Source of the DNA: Diadophis punctatus similis
Lineage: Eukaryota; Chordata; Lepidosauria; Squamata; Dipsadidae
Assembly: GCA_023053685.1 (NCBI GenBank)
Contig: JALIGW010000004.1
Span: 79,560,861 to 79,624,860, forward strand
Reading direction: 5' to 3'
Length of the DNA stretch: 64,000 nt
This document shows positions 1-60,918 of this stretch, in pieces. Position numbers and translations under genes: made by a program. The notes below the pieces were generated by a model. It had not been told where the DNA came from. It saw nothing but the letters and a program-made list of their open reading frames with translations, and did no database searches. Positions within the stretch are counted from its first letter, which is position 1, and every line of letters starts with the position of its first letter.

Positions 1-43
1 CCACGTGGTACGCGGCACGCGTGCCATATGTTCGCCATCATGG
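1..43. mobile_element. hAT-like family A, end fragment cut by the window edge
   Basis: Carries GGCACGCGTGCC and a degenerate TTCGCCATCA terminus, as in complete copies at 21980 and 49503. Confidence 0.6.
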
Positions 44-240
44 GTATAAGATTTCCTGCCTGAGCAGGGGGTTGAACTCGAAGACCTACAAGGTACCTTC
101 CAACTCTGTTATTCTGTTACTCAGATGTTACTAATGTTACTTTTCTGTTACTCTTAAAATTAAGTTAGGAAGTTTCTCCTTTATTCCAAGTTGCTTCTCT
201 CCTTGATTAGTTTCCATCCATCTCATCGCTTTAACTCGTG
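44..240 (+). mobile_element. CR1-like LINE 3' end fragments
   Basis: GAGCAGGGGGTTGAAC...CTTCCAACTCTGTTATTCT is the recurrent CR1 tail of this genome. It is followed by another CR1 piece near 170-225. Nothing gene-like is seen between 240 and 640. Confidence 0.6.
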
Positions 241-644
241 TTTTGTAACCTGGGCAAAATGTGTGGACGTCAAATGCTAGAATTCATCCCCGGCCACCCA
301 TGGGGGGAAAACTTTGTTTTAATCAAAGGAAAACACACACAGACACACGTGTCTACATACAGATATTTTTTTCTATTTGTGTAGGCACATAATTGTTTTC
401 CTTCCATTCCATTCCAGTCTGATTCTTGAGACTGCTTGGACAAGCCCCTGCAGGGTTTTTTTTGGGTAAGGGTTTTCAGGAGTGGTTTGCCATTGGCTCC
501 TTCTTAGGGCTGAGAGAAAGTGGCCAGTGTATGTCCAATGAATTCCAGTGAATTTATGTCACCAAGCATTAATGTCCAAGTCCCAAATGAATGCAAAACA
601 CAACAATCTCCCATATCCCATAGGCATAACTGCCATTTGTCCAG

Positions 645-646
<2 letters not shown>

Positions 647-678
<32 letters not shown>
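647..678 (+). repeat. (GA)n microsatellite
   Basis: About 15 uninterrupted GA units, roughly 200 bp before the PSMC2 start codon and next to its promoter. Confidence 0.95.
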
Positions 679-681
<3 letters not shown>

Positions 682-699
682 ATCATAGAGTCGGTCCGA

Positions 700-883
700 C
701 TTCCATTTGCTTCCCCCGCACGCTACTTCCGGCGGGACGTTTCCGCCGAGTCGCGGAAGGAAAGAAAGGCGAGGTGCTGCGTAATGCAAGAGCTGGTTCG
801 GTAACATCTGCGCATGCGCCTTAGAGAGCCCGAGAAACCCCGGTTTGGATATCGCGGTTCGAGACGGCCGTTGGGAAGTAGCG
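700..883 (+). promoter_or_regulatory. PSMC2: PSMC2 CpG-rich TATA-less promoter and 5' UTR
   Basis: CpG-rich stretch directly upstream of the start codon. It contains an ETS-type site ACTTCCGG (725-732) and a perfect NRF1-type palindrome TGCGCATGCGC (809-819). No TATA box is seen. Both sites are common in housekeeping promoters, including proteasome genes. The transcription start is not determinable here. Confidence 0.7.
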
Positions 884-15735
<14,852 letters not shown>

Positions 15736-15915
15736 GCTTGGATCTTTCAGATAACCCTCAAGAAGAGTTTGTTTCTGAGGAGTGTTGTGTTGTAGCTGGA
15801 CCTAGTAGAAGTAAAAATAAGAAAAAAATGACATTCCAACTTACGTGATTGTCTTTATTGAAAGTGTAACCATTTAGCTTTATTGTGATATTCAATAAAG
15901 AGATCCAACTCCCGA
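15736..15915 (+). terminator. PSMC2: PSMC2 3' UTR and polyadenylation signal
   Basis: A short 3' UTR follows the stop. A canonical AATAAA lies at 15894-15899, so cleavage is expected about 15-25 bp later. Confidence 0.75.
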
Positions 15916-15950
15916 CTTTTAATGCTTCTTGTTTAATTTACTTTCTAAAT

Positions 15951-16146
15951 TGAGCCGCAGTGGTTAGAGTGCGGTACTGCAGGCCACTTCTGCTGACTGC
16001 CGGCTCCTTCAATTTGGCAGTTCGAATCTCACCAAGGTTGACTCAGCCTTCCATCCTTCCGAGGTGGGTAAAATGAGGACCCAAATTGTTGGGGGCAATG
16101 TGTTCACTGTGTAAACTGCTTAGAGAGGGCTGTAAAGCGGTATATA
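15951..16146 (+). mobile_element. tRNA-derived SINE, family 2
   Basis: GAGCCGCAGTGGTTAGAGTG head with a GCAGTTCGAATCTC B-box-like motif, directly downstream of the PSMC2 polyadenylation signal. Confidence 0.8.
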
Positions 16147-16499
16147 CCGTATTTTTTTGGAGTATAAGATGCACTTTTGTTCCTCCTAAAAGAGGGTGGA
16201 AATGTTGGTGCATCTTATACACCGAATACTGCCATTTTTGGCCTTCAGAAGCCCCGCCCCATGTGAAAACAGGTGCGCAGAGGGTTTGGGAGGTCTGCAG
16301 AGTGCCTCCTGGGGGCTGGGGCTGGGTAAAAACGCTGTTTTTTGCGAAAAACTGGTGAAAAATGACCAGTTTTTCACAAAAACGGGGTGTGCAGAGTGCT
16401 CCTGGGGGCTGGGGGAGGGCAAAAAAATTTTTTTTCTTACCTCTTTGAAATCTTGGTGCGTCTTATACACCGGTGCATCTTGTAGTCCAAAATATATGG
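16147..16499. mobile_element. TA-flanked MITE (family H, short variant)
   Basis: CCGTATTTTTTTGGAGTATA at the left and a degenerate inverse at the right. Abuts the SINE. Confidence 0.7.
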
Positions 16500-16635
16500 T
16501 AAGTCCAAGTGCTATTGCTATTGCTAAATCAAATGTAAATCTCTTTAGGTTTAGATTAAGCTTTGGGCCAGGAACACACTTGAGAAGAGCACAATGTTGC
16601 CTTGACCCACAGCTTTCTGCACACAAATAAGTGGT

Positions 16636-16830
16636 ACATGAGATAGCAATAGCACTTAGACTTATATACCGCTTCATAGTGCTTTACAGCCCTCTCTAAG
16701 CGGTTTACAGAGTTCAGCATATTGCCCCCAACAATCTGGGTCCTCATTTTACCCACCTCAGAAGGATGGAAGGCTGAGTCAACCTTGAGCCGGTGAGATT
16801 TGAACTGCAGTGCTGCACTTTAACCACTGC
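16636..16830 (-). mobile_element. tRNA-derived SINE, family 2
   Basis: GCTTTACAGCCCTCTCTAAG and the CCTCATTTTACCCACCTC body; the head is degenerate. Confidence 0.75.
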
Positions 16831-16985
16831 TCTTAAAGATGGTTTCCTCCAGGTGGTTTGAAGACTAACAGAGCATTTAATGCTGGAGCAATGAAATTAA
16901 TTTTTAACAAAGGAAAGTTAGAATGAGAAGTTAAAAGTTAGAATAAGAAGGTATTGTACCCTGGTTAATGCCTTTATTGTAAGCT

Positions 16986-17112
16986 AGGGTTGTCCAACCG
17001 TGGCAACTTTTATTTAAGACTTTGTGGACTCCCAGAATTCCCCAGCCAGCATGGAATTCTGGGAGTTGAAGTCCACGAGTCTTAATGTTGCCAAGGTTGG
17101 ACGCCCCTGTTG
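16986..17112. mobile_element. Foldback MITE (family F)
   Basis: Hairpin around CCCAGAATTCCCCAGCC. It lies between the two convergent genes. Confidence 0.7.
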
Positions 17113-17199
17113 GAAGCAGTGGAGGCCCCACATACTGTACGTTTATAGTGTTTATCACCATACCAACACGAATAAATTGGCTGCATAAAAATGACAAAA

Positions 17200-19015
17200 T
17201 GGAATGAAATTTCAAGATTTATCTTTTTATTTAGAGGTTTTAACTTTGGACTCGTATCTGAAAGAAATGTCTGGTTATAAAATGCAAAAGACTTCGCTAG
17301 AACGGGCGGTCGATAGAATAAGATTGTCTGAAATGCTGTCACTCCCACAAAAAGTTCTTGCAAAAATACCAGAATGATTAACCTGTATATTCACAGTGCA
17401 TTCTATGTTAACTAGCAATTCACATAAGCTGCAAAGGGCTACTTTCCTTAAATATAACACAAGAAAGGCAGCGCATCGGGAGTTCCCCCACCCTTCGTAC
17501 AACATCGCTTAAGTAACTCCATGTGGCCTGAAAAGCTTACATTTCATTTCTAGAAACTTCTAATCAAACTGATGCTAAATGAAACCGCTTTTGATGGACG
17601 AGTCTTCGGCTATCAATATTTCAGGTTTGCTTCAAAACTATAAAGAAACACATGTAAACAGCCTTCGATAGATGCACCAAAATCCTCTGGTTTAAACGTA
17701 CCAGGGAAGAAAACCTGTTTAATAATATTCTAACACAGGACAGCAACAGTTTGGCAACGTTAGCAGAAAGGCAAGTTCTGTATTTGGAGGGGGACAGGAG
17801 AGAAACCTCCCTGGATGCTTAAGGCTTATTAAGTATAGTTGGAGAAATCGAATTATCTGCTCAATTCCTCCATTCCAAGTCTTTTATTTTCAGCTGCTTC
17901 GTGGTGGCAACGTCCCAACCCTGTACTTGCCTACCTGAGAGGAAGCACCATTGAAATAAAACTTGCATAGGGCATCCAGCTGCATTCTAGTCAACAAAAC
18001 AGATTTTTTTTTTTTGCAACCAGCCGCTGGACATAAATTGCTATACTCGTTGACCGATCCTACATTGAGTTGAGAATTGTCTCAAGAAACCAACTTCCTC
18101 GGGAGTTAAGTGATGTGAGATTTTTTAGAACAATCTTTTTTGTGACTTCAAGATGTGTCAGTGCACAGAAAATACATCAAATGGGATCCTCTATTTTGGA
18201 AAACGCAATTTCTTCCATTTTTCCTTTCCAGGCGACTCGTAGCTAGCTGCAGTAATTATGCCTAGCTAGCTTTAGGGGAAAGAAGTAGATTTTTTTCTCT
18301 CTCTTACCTAATTGCACTATATATGTGTTTTTTTCTCTCTTGCCTAATTGCACTATATATAATCTTGTTCATTCCCAGCTAATTTTAAATACACCTTGCT
18401 TATATATAAGCATTGGTTCGGTACAGGAGCCTCCTTTATGTGAAAACGATCTATTACTCTTCAGTCATAATAATTTATAAAACGGCGCTAAAGTCCTCGT
18501 GGTTCCAAAAAGTGTTTATACTTAGTAGTTCATCGGACGAAAGCCACTGATTTCTGAATTGAAAATCTGGAAACTCAGCTTGCATTTTCAAGTTAGAGCA
18601 GCACTCTCACGCACTACAATACACAATCGCACCCAGCCACACAGTGCTGCTTTCCACACCCATCCCAATTCTTCATATTTTCTGGCCTGTTACTCAACGG
18701 CCACGAGAAAAAAAATGGCCGAACACCAAAACAGGCAAACCTTCCCGTGCTCTACAAATATTTGCGTTTATCCCACACGTCCATCGACAACTTGTGAATT
18801 TCAGTGAAAAGGTACGTTGGAAAGGATTAAGGCTTCTAGTGTCTTCGAGCCGAGGGGCTGGCAGAGAAACACAGGCTGTTGCGGTGTGGGTGCAGACGCA
18901 CACCTTACCCGTAGGTGTAGCTAGTCTTCAGCTCTGTCATCTCTGCAAATTAAATAAAGGTCTACAGGAGCCCTTGGAAATAGATCCACCCAATTTCAGG
19001 GGTGGAGGAGTTGAG
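17200..19015 (-). other. SLC26A5: Presumed SLC26A5 3' UTR / downstream region
   Basis: Largely free of recognisable repeats down to about 17110. Minus-strand AATAAA motifs occur at 17883-17888 and 17226-17231 (read as TTTATT on the plus strand). Which one is used cannot be decided from sequence. Confidence 0.45.
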
Positions 19016-53189
<34,174 letters not shown>

Positions 53190-53356
53190 AGTACATATTC
53201 GATAAACGGGAAGACAGGAGAGACGTTCCTTCAGGCTGCTACCAAAGGACGTTTTTATAAAAAGATTTGCACGAAGTGTTTCTTTCTATTTGAGGAAAAC
53301 CACAGAGGAAAGCTTCCCGATCCGGCCTTCTGCCACGTTTCTCTCGAGGAAAAGTA
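53190..53356 (-). other. SLC26A5: SLC26A5 5' UTR part of the first coding exon
   Basis: Read on the minus strand, a pyrimidine-rich tract and TTTCAG precede 53356. This makes a good acceptor that places 167 nt of 5' UTR in the same exon as the start codon. Confidence 0.65.
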
Positions 53357-53445
53357 CTGAAAGAAAGAAAAAAGAGCAAGAATGAGTAAATTAGTGAATC
53401 ATCTTTCCTCTGAACATTTTTTAAAAGTGCAGATTTACTTTAGAC

Positions 53446-53657
53446 CAGTGGTTCTCAACCTACCTGCCGCGACCCTCGCCCAGCCCCTGCCGCGACCCAC
53501 CCCGCCCACCACCGCGACCCTCGCCCCGCCACCACCATTTCAGTTCTTTTACCCTCTGCACATGTGCAGAGGGTAAAAGAACCCAAATGGCGGCATGTGG
53601 GCGAAGTCTCCCGACCCCTGTGAAAGGGTCGTTCGACCCCCAGGTTGAGAACCGCTG
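53446..53657. mobile_element. hAT-like family D element
   Basis: CAGTGGTTCTCAACC...GGTTGAGAACCGCTG, perfect TSD CTTTAGAC (53438-53445, 53658-53665). Lies 90 bp upstream of the prestin start exon. Confidence 0.92.
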
Positions 53658-53673
53658 CTTTAGACAAAAGTAC

Positions 53674-54045
53674 AGGTAAGCCTTGACTTACAGAGGTTCG
53701 TTTAGTGACCGTTGGAAGTTACAACGGCCCTGAAAAATGTGACTGAGGACAGGTTTTCACCTTTATGATCCTTATGGCCACGTGATCAAAATTCAGACGG
53801 TCGGCCACGGACTCATATTTATGACGGCTGCAATGTCCCATGATCTCCTTTTGTGACCTTCTGACAAGCAAAATCAGTGTGGGAGCCAGATTCACTTAAC
53901 AACCGTGTTACTGGCTTAACAACCGAAGGGATTCATTTAACAACTATGGACAGAAAGGTTGTGAAACGGGGCAAAAATCCACTTAACAACTGCCTCACTT
54001 AGCCACAGGAGCTACAGCTCCATTGTGGCCATAAGTCAAGGACTC
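53674..54045. mobile_element. MITE (family G)
   Basis: CAGGTAAGCCTTGACTTAC...ATAAGTCAAGGACT; diverged. Confidence 0.7.
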
Positions 54046-54335
54046 CATGCAAAGTTGCTCTGAATTTCAAATTTCTCTGCGTGCCAAAAGGAAAACATGA
54101 ACGATAAAAAAACTCAAGGCATCGCAGAAACACACAAAGAATGGTAGCACAAAGAGAGCTAAACAGCCTTTCCTTATCCATCAGATAAAGGCTCTTAATC
54201 CCATCCAATCGAAGTAAGCTTTTAAAGGATTTACTGCTTCTATCGACCAGCAAAGGGGAGACAATAGACTCTACCAAAATAAAAAAAGGAATATCACAGG
54301 CTGCGTCCTGCTCAGGTTCAGCACTACCACTACCG

Positions 54336-54578
54336 TTGAGCCGAGGTGGCGGAGCGGTTAGAGTGCAGTACTGCAGGCCACTTTAGCTGACTGTGATCCG
54401 CAGGTCAGCGGTTCAAATCTCACCGGCTCAAGGTTGACTCAGCCTTCCATTCTTCCGAGGTAGATAAAATGAGGACCCAGATTGTTGGGGGCAATGTAAA
54501 TATACATTGCTTACTGGTGTAAACCGCTTAGCGAGTGCTTGCACTGTGAGGCGGTATATAAATCTCACTAATAAATAA
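54336..54578 (+). mobile_element. tRNA-derived SINE, family 2 (full length)
   Basis: GAGCCGAGGTGGCGGAGCGG head, GCGGTTCAAATCTCAC B-box-like motif, AGGCGGTATATAAATCTCAC end. Confidence 0.88.
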
Positions 54579-54654
54579 AAAAATAAATTTCAAACAGAGA
54601 ACACAAAAAGGTTGCTTTTGAATATCACATGGCTGTCGACTCCAGTCTCCAAAA

Positions 54655-54815
54655 CCTCCAATGATGGGAGATTCTCGGGCATCCAGGTCATGGTTTCTCC
54701 AAAGACGCTTTTTTTCAAAAGGCAGGTGGACTTTTGTTTTTCCTTGAAGACATTTCGCTTCTCATCCAAGAAGCTTCATCGGTTCAGAAACGAGCATTAG
54801 GAACTGATGAAGCTT
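54655..54815 (-). mobile_element. Penelope-like fragment (type b)
   Basis: GGGAGATTCTCGGGCATCCAGG then GAAGACATTTCGCTTCTC. Confidence 0.5.
54746..54783 (-). ncRNA. Hammerhead-ribozyme-like motif (type b)
   Basis: The minus strand reads CCGATGA-A-GCTTCT-TGGATG-AGAAGC-GAAATGTC. Stem II is a perfect 6-bp hairpin with a 6-nt loop. The core U after the first C is changed (C), so this copy may be inactive. Confidence 0.45.
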
Positions 54816-54829
54816 TCTCATCAGATCTT

Positions 54830-55725
54830 GGAGGAGAAGCGAAATCAACAGTATCAACAGTAGAGACTTTCAAATTTCAAGGTTCTATCATATCGCAAGA
54901 TCTAAAATGGACACCTAACATCAAAAACGTCATCAAAAAAGCACAACAAAAAATGTTCTTTCTGCGCCAACTCAGAAAGCTCAAAGTGCCCAAGGAGCTG
55001 CTGATACAGTTCTACAGAGGAATTATTGAGTCTGTCATCTGCACCTCTATAACTGTCTGGTTCGGTTCTGCAACCCAACAAGACAGACACAGACTTCAGA
55101 GGATAATCAGAACTGCAGAAAAAACAATTGCTGCCAACCTGCCTTCCATTGAGGACCTGTATACTGCGCGAGTAAAAAAAAAGGGCTGTGAAAATATTTA
55201 CTTACCCCTCGCATCCTGGACATAAATTGCTTCAACTCCTACCCTCAAAACGACGCTATAGAGCACTGCACACCAGAACTAGACACAAGGACAGTTTTTC
55301 CCCGAATGCCATCACTCTGCTAAACAAATAATAATTCCCTCACCACTGTCAAACTATTCACCAAGGCTGCATTACTATTAATCTTCTCATCGTTCCCATC
55401 ACCCATCTCCTCCCACTTATGACTGTATGACTGTAACTTGTTGCTTGTATCCTTACGGTTTATATTAATATTGATTTTTTCCTGATTGCTTATTTGAACC
55501 CTATGACAATCATTAAGTGTTGTACCTCATGATTCTTGACAAATGTATCTTTTCTTTTTTGTACACTGAGAGCATATGCACCAAAGACAAATTCCTTGTG
55601 TGTCCAATCACACTTGGCCAATAAAGAATTCTATTCTATTCTATTCTATTCTATTCTATTCTATTCTATTCTATTCTATTCTATTCTATTCTATTCTATA
55701 TTTTATTCTATTCTATTCTTCAAGG
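54830..55725 (+). pseudogene. LINE ORF2 C-terminus, 3' UTR and ATTCT tail
   Basis: Translation near 54858-55170 includes FKFQGSIISQDLKW, MFFLRQLRKLKVPKELLIQF and FYRGIIESVICTSITVWFG, the C-terminal end of a non-LTR reverse transcriptase. The 3' UTR follows, then (ATTCT)n at 55628-55720. It matches the minus-strand tails at 8851, 37558 and 49352. Confidence 0.85.
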
Positions 55726-55771
55726 AAACACAAAGACAGTCTAGTTGTCCTTTTGAAAAAAAGCACCTTTG

Positions 55772-55935
55772 AGACTCCAGTGTTGGAGCATTCACAACTT
55801 CTGGAGGCAAGCTGTTCCACTGGTTAATTGTTTTCATTTGTCAGGAAATTTCTCCTTAGTTCTAGGTTGGATCTTTCCTTGATAAGCTTCCACCCGTTAC
55901 TTCTTGTCCCTGCTCTCTGGTGCTTTGGAGAATAG
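55772..55935 (-). mobile_element. CR1-like LINE 3' fragment
   Basis: CAGTGTTGGAGCATTCACAA...GTGCTTTGGAGAATAG. Confidence 0.65.
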
Positions 55936-56688
55936 ATCATTTATAAAAATGTATTTTCATTAAACGTCTGTCCCCGGGTGTCCCGGTATATTATCAATAA
56001 GATGGATGTTTATTCTGGGCAAACGACGACAAAAAAAGGTCACCAATATCCTTTATTTGAATCACATGCTGCTTACGTAGCCAGTTGATTAAACATTGAA
56101 TATTCTACAACTACCTCAAATGTTCCATGATTCATTTAGATAACCGGCGGCTTTGGTTCTTCCTGAAACTAAGCCAACTTGTTTTCCTCTAGGAAAATGT
56201 AATTTAATTTCTCCACCGGTTTTTTCTCCTCCACCCGCCCATTGTTTCTAAAAACACCAAAGGCCGTATCAAAATGTTCCTTAGGCTGTGCAAAATGTTC
56301 TTTAGGCCTTATCAAAACTTTTTTTTTTTAGGCCGATGCCTTGACCAACCCATTTCATTTGGCAGCTTCCATAAAGCAGGAGAACTTTTAAATGAAGTCC
56401 TTTACCACCCCAAAGCCAACGTACGTTCAAAGGTGGGATCGAGGTTGGCTTATCTAGGACTTGCCAATAGCAATAACAAGAGAAGGCAAGAGAAGAACCA
56501 ATATTTCTGTTGCTTAGGCCGCCAGGTTTTCTCTGGATGAAAATGGGTCATCTTTAGAGAAATTGTAGCTTGCTGCGGTTAATATTGACAGAGAGCAGTT
56601 ATTCCCCACCCAAACTGAAGTCATTCAAATGTGTTAAGACTTCACTTCCATTAGCTTCAGCTGGATGGGCCAAGAGCTGAGGTGAGAT
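55936..56688. other. Prestin 5' intron, unremarkable
   Basis: No recognised gene or repeat apart from short homopolymers. Confidence 0.4.
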
Positions 56689-56932
56689 GAGGTGGCGCAG
56701 CGGTTAGAGGCAGGTACTGCAGGCCACTTTAGTTGACACTGATCCGCAGGTCAGCGGTTCAAATCTCACCGGCTCAAGGTTGACTCAGCCTTCCATCCTT
56801 CCGAGGTAGGTAAAATGAGGACCCAGATTGTTGGGGGCAATATAAATATACATTGCTTACTGGTGTAAACTGCTTAGAGAGTGCTTGGACTGTGAGGCGG
56901 TATATAAATCTCACAAAATAAATAAATAAATA
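56689..56932 (+). mobile_element. tRNA-derived SINE, family 2 (full length)
   Basis: GATGAGGTGGCGCAGCGG head, GGTTCAAATCTCAC, (AAAT)n tail. Confidence 0.88.
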
Positions 56933-57132
56933 ATAAGAGCTAAACTGTTTGGCAAGATCAAACAAGTTTAAGTTTGATATATTCAAAGACACCAAATTTC
57001 AGGGAAATGATCCAGAGTACACTTCTGAAATTCCACTTTATGTCAGGCTTGCACAATATATGTATGTGCTTCTCCTATAACACCGAGTAGGGCCTAAGAC
57101 TCCCGGTTATAATTATTGTACTGATCCTAATT

Positions 57133-57343
57133 CAGCGGTAAAATCTACTTACCTTCCCTACCGCATCTAAAATCTACTTATGCTTCCCTACTGCATGTGC
57201 AGAGAGTTAAAAGAAAAAGAAAATGGCGACGTCCGGGCGGGCGGAGCCTTGCGCTGCCGTTGCTACCAGTTCTCCGAACCACCGGCAGCCGTCGCGCTAC
57301 CGATACACTCGTACCGGGTCGAACCTGTAGCATTTCATCCCTG
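57133..57343. mobile_element. hAT-like family B element (short)
   Basis: CAGCGGTAAAATC...CATTTCATCCCTG, perfect TSD TCCTAATT (57125-57132, 57344-57351). Confidence 0.8.
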
Positions 57344-57351
57344 TCCTAATT

Positions 57352-57842
57352 GTGGTGTTGGAGAAGACTCTTGAGGGTCCCTTGGATGACAAGGAGTTCA
57401 AATCAGTGGATCCTGAAGGAAACCAACCCTGACTGTTCTTTGGAATGACAGATTCTGAAGCTCAAATACTTTGGCCACCAAATGAGAAGAGAGGACTCCT
57501 TGGAGAAGACCCCGATGTTGGGAAAGACGGAAGGCCAAAGGAGAAAGGGACGGCAGAGGATGAAATGGTTAGATAAGGTCATTGACACAATGGACATGAA
57601 TTTGGGCAAACTCCAGGAGGCCGTGGAGAAGAGAGGGCAGTTCCTGCCGCTCTGGTAGGGAGCGGCAGATTGTACAACCGCTCCGGAACCCTCTCTGCCG
57701 GTCCACCCGGCGCGTCGCCATTTTTTTCTGGTGATTTTCGGCGTGATTTTGCTTCTGCGCATGCGCGGAAGCAAAATCGCGCCAAAATCTTGCGGAACAT
57801 AGAATCAATAGGGCTGGAAGGGACCTTGTAGGTCTTCTAGTG
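57352..57842. repeat. LINE-like and GC-rich repeat remnants
   Basis: The region 57480-57610 (GGGAAAGACGGAAGGCCAAA) is a recurrent-looking fragment. A CR1 tail piece GGGCTGGAAGGGACCTTGTA lies at 57810-57842. Classification uncertain. Confidence 0.35.
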
Positions 57843-57924
57843 ACGCCTAGATTTTATTCACTGTATGGAGAAACATGTTTAATTTATACCTAAATGAGCC
57901 ACGGGTTCCCTAAGTCTCCCACAA

Positions 57925-58305
57925 TACAATCCTCCAAAATTGAGCCCAAAATTTATGTTGTTAAGTAAGACATTTGTTAAGTGAGCTTTGCCCCATTTTG
58001 CGAACCTTCTCGCCAGAGTTGTTAAGTGAATCACTGCACTTGTTAAATTAGTAACCCGGTTGTTAAGTGAATCTGGCTTTCCCGTTGACTGCATGTCAGA
58101 AGTTCGCAAAAAAGGAATCACATAACCCCGGGGACACTGCAACCGTCATAAGTATGAGTCGGCTGCCAAGCGTCTGAATTTTGATCACGGGCCCATCGAG
58201 ATGCTATTAATGCTTGTGTGAGAAAAGGTCATGAGTGAGTTTTTTTCAGTGATGTAACGTCAAACGGTCACTAAACGAAATGTTGCAAGTGACGGACTAC
58301 CTGTA
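57925..58305. mobile_element. MITE (family G)
   Basis: CCAAAATTGAGCCCAAAATT...GACGGACTACCTG; left end missing. Confidence 0.7.
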
Positions 58306-59555
58306 CAACCGAACTGTGGAATAGAAGGATGTGCAACTCACCAAGATAAACTATGCTGGATTTATTTGTGATTGTGTGTCATACGAGCCCAGCTTAATTG
58401 TGGCCATAAATTACCACAATGACTTCTGGTGTGGCTCCTAACTCAAGCAACGGTTTAATTGCAGCTTTTCCCTGAGTAGTGAAATACTTTAGTCATCCGA
58501 TTCTCCTCCCCATACAATTCGTTTGGGTACATAATGTAAAACATATCCTACTGATAAAGCATGATTAAGCAAATGAGTGATGCAAGAAAGGAAGGACAGA
58601 GAAGAAGAAAAATTAAGAAGTAGCTATAAAACAGTTAAAGGGAAGAAACAGAGCAAAATCAGGTGACCAGCAAAATTTATAGAAAAATCCAGCTATCTAT
58701 TTAAGAAAACACATTTTTGAAAGGGGGGTGGGTCAAAATAAAACAGGTTAACCAATTAGACCCAGACCCAAATCCGGGGTTGTCGGGAAAAACCCCTGTC
58801 AAAAACCAAGTTTGCCAAACTCTAAGCTAATCCATCTCACAAGGATTACTATAAGAAGGAATGGGAATTTCCCGTATAGCTCTTCATAAAAGTCCTAATT
58901 TAATTTCATAATTCAGACCCGTTGCTGAAGTTCGTCGGTCAAACTTGAAACGACCTTTGGTACAAAAAAAGGAGTAATTTTTCTCCACCACCCATCTTTA
59001 AGGAAAGAAGAAATAAAAAAACTTCCTGTATTAAAATAGCACAATATCTCCTTTTTCCTCCCTAAGATATGTTAGATTTGGGGACAAACTTTCAAGAACC
59101 CCACATCTCCACTGAATGAGCAAAGGGGCTCAAACGTGAACCGAGTTAAGACGTGTTTCCCTCCAACGTCTGAACCTATTTAAAGGGGCACCCGGGCATC
59201 CTATAATAAGGCTGAAATCCTTCTCTTTCCCCGGCTTGCAGCTGCCCTCCAACAAAGCCGGCGGCTCCCTTCAATCGACTCGGTAGGCACTTTCACACAA
59301 AGCCCCCAACACGCATCTCCAGCAGAGGGTTCACAAGACCGGGTTCTTCCCCCCCCCCCGTTGCAATCACGTCTTGGAAAGGTCTTGTCCTCGCCGCCCC
59401 CCACCCCGCAACCCAGGACTCGGGTGGGCTAAAATTACCCTTAAATTTCAAATCCCGCGGCGGGGATCGCAGCCTCGGCCCCGGCCAAAGGGAAACCCCG
59501 CGGGTGCTCGTCTGAACCCGCTGGGAGGGAAAGTCCCGTGCAACGCCGGTGCTCC
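58306..59555. other. Prestin 5' intron before the CpG island, unremarkable
   Basis: Mostly unique sequence becoming GC-rich after about 59220. No exon recognised. Confidence 0.4.
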
Positions 59556-59560
59556 TGACT

Positions 59561-59634
59561 TTTTTTTTTTTTTGCATTTTTTTTGCATTTTTTTTGCATT
59601 TTTTTTGCAATTTTTTCCCCATTATTTTTTTTTT
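59561..59634. repeat. TTTTTTTGCA tandem tract
   Basis: Four to five units of T-run plus GCA, about 200 bp inside the predicted first intron. Confidence 0.8.
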
Positions 59635-59835
59635 AGCAATTTGGAGGGGGGGCTTCTCATTGCAAGGGGAGGAAGAAGCAGAGCGACCCCCGGCGCTTTG
59701 CTAAGCAGGGATGAAGCTAGCTCGACCTTGCTTCTAGCAAAGGCATCCCACCGCCCCAAAGCCGTCCCCGCATCCCAGCCGAGGCAGAGAAAGCGGCCGG
59801 CTGCTCCAAGCACGGCCGGCCACGCGTTGCTCACC

Positions 59836-60080
59836 TGCGCCGCCTCCGCTCGGCCTGAAAGCGCCGAACCAGCCGCCTCCGCTGCTGCAACTCGGCTGCT
59901 CCTCTTCGCCCCAGATCCCCGGGGGAATGCCTGGCCCCGCCCACTCCGCTGGGAGGCTCCGCCCACCACTCCGCCTGCCCGACAGGGGGCCTGGCAGGCG
60001 TGGTGGGCGGGGCCGCGCAGGCCCCGGAGCAAAGGCTGCCGGGAGTGGTAGTTCGCCCTGGGATGAGGGAGGCCGCCCTG
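59836..60080 (-). promoter_or_regulatory. SLC26A5: CpG island, probable SLC26A5 promoter and non-coding first exon
   Basis: Dense CpG and several GC boxes (for example GGGCGGGGC at 60005-60013). On the minus strand GCGCAG|GTGAGC gives a strong splice donor after 59835, consistent with a non-coding exon 1 spliced to 53356. A promoter for an unrelated transcript is possible. Confidence 0.5.
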
Positions 60081-60109
60081 GAAGCAACATTTTGCATTTT
60101 TATCCCCCT

Positions 60110-60915
60110 ATCTTTCTGCTTTGAGCGCTCTGCTGAAAAAAAATAGGGGTGTATTTGGAGGGTTTTGGGGGGGCTTCTTCTAAAGGGGAGGGGGGATATT
60201 TGGTGGAAGCAAAGGGCTGCTCCGGATTGACACCAGCGTGCCTACCGTCCCTGTCCTAATGTTCCCTCAGTACTCATCTTATGACGTATATAAACAATGT
60301 TATATCTATGTATATTACCAACACGTACTTGACAAAAATAAATAAATAAATAAATAAAAATACAAATCCTTTGACCGCTGTCTGCAACGAAATTTCATTT
60401 TTAATGCAGGGTGGATAAAAATCGATGGTTTAATATTTTTTTAATCGTTTTTTAATTTAAATCAGATTTTTTAATTTAAATCAGATTTTTAAAATTTTTT
60501 TTATCAAGTTTATTTTAATAAAATGCTTTTGGAGTAAAAAAAAATCTCTCTAAAGATAGTTTTCTGTTTTAATGTATGGCGATTGGTGTACATTTAAATA
60601 AAGTTTAATGAAGTGACAATAAAGTTATTCTACGTTGAAGTCTAATCCTTGTGGAAATGAGAGCTGGAAGTGTCAGGAAGGGTATTTCTGTGAAGGAATA
60701 TATGAATCAAACTAATATTGGCTATTTGCTTTTATTATAAATTGCTTATGCTGCTATATAATTGTTACTGATTAAACCAATATTTGCTGTTTGCTTCTGA
60801 TATGATATACTGCTAGAAATCATTTATTAGGAATTAAGCTTTGTTATTGGCTTCTGCTTATATTATTGTGTACTGTCAGAAATTAGTTGTTTAGGAACTA
60901 GATTCAGATTCAGAT
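60110..60915. other. Intergenic, AT-rich, with a LINE 3' end
   Basis: A LINE tail GCGTGCCTACCGTCCCTGTC...(AAAT)n at about 60228-60358 matches 41843-41935. A hAT-like left end CAGGGTGGATAAAAATCG is near 60405. The rest is unclassified. Confidence 0.5.
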
Positions 60916-60918
60916 TAA

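Noticed and set aside
1..880. First exon of DNAJC2 expected head to head with PSMC2
   Set aside because: No translation in the minus frames of this stretch resembles the DNAJC2 N-terminus. It presumably lies outside the window.
54336..54440. tRNA-like sequence with A and B box
   Set aside because: It is the head of a SINE repeated across the window, with a SINE body and tail; not a tRNA gene.
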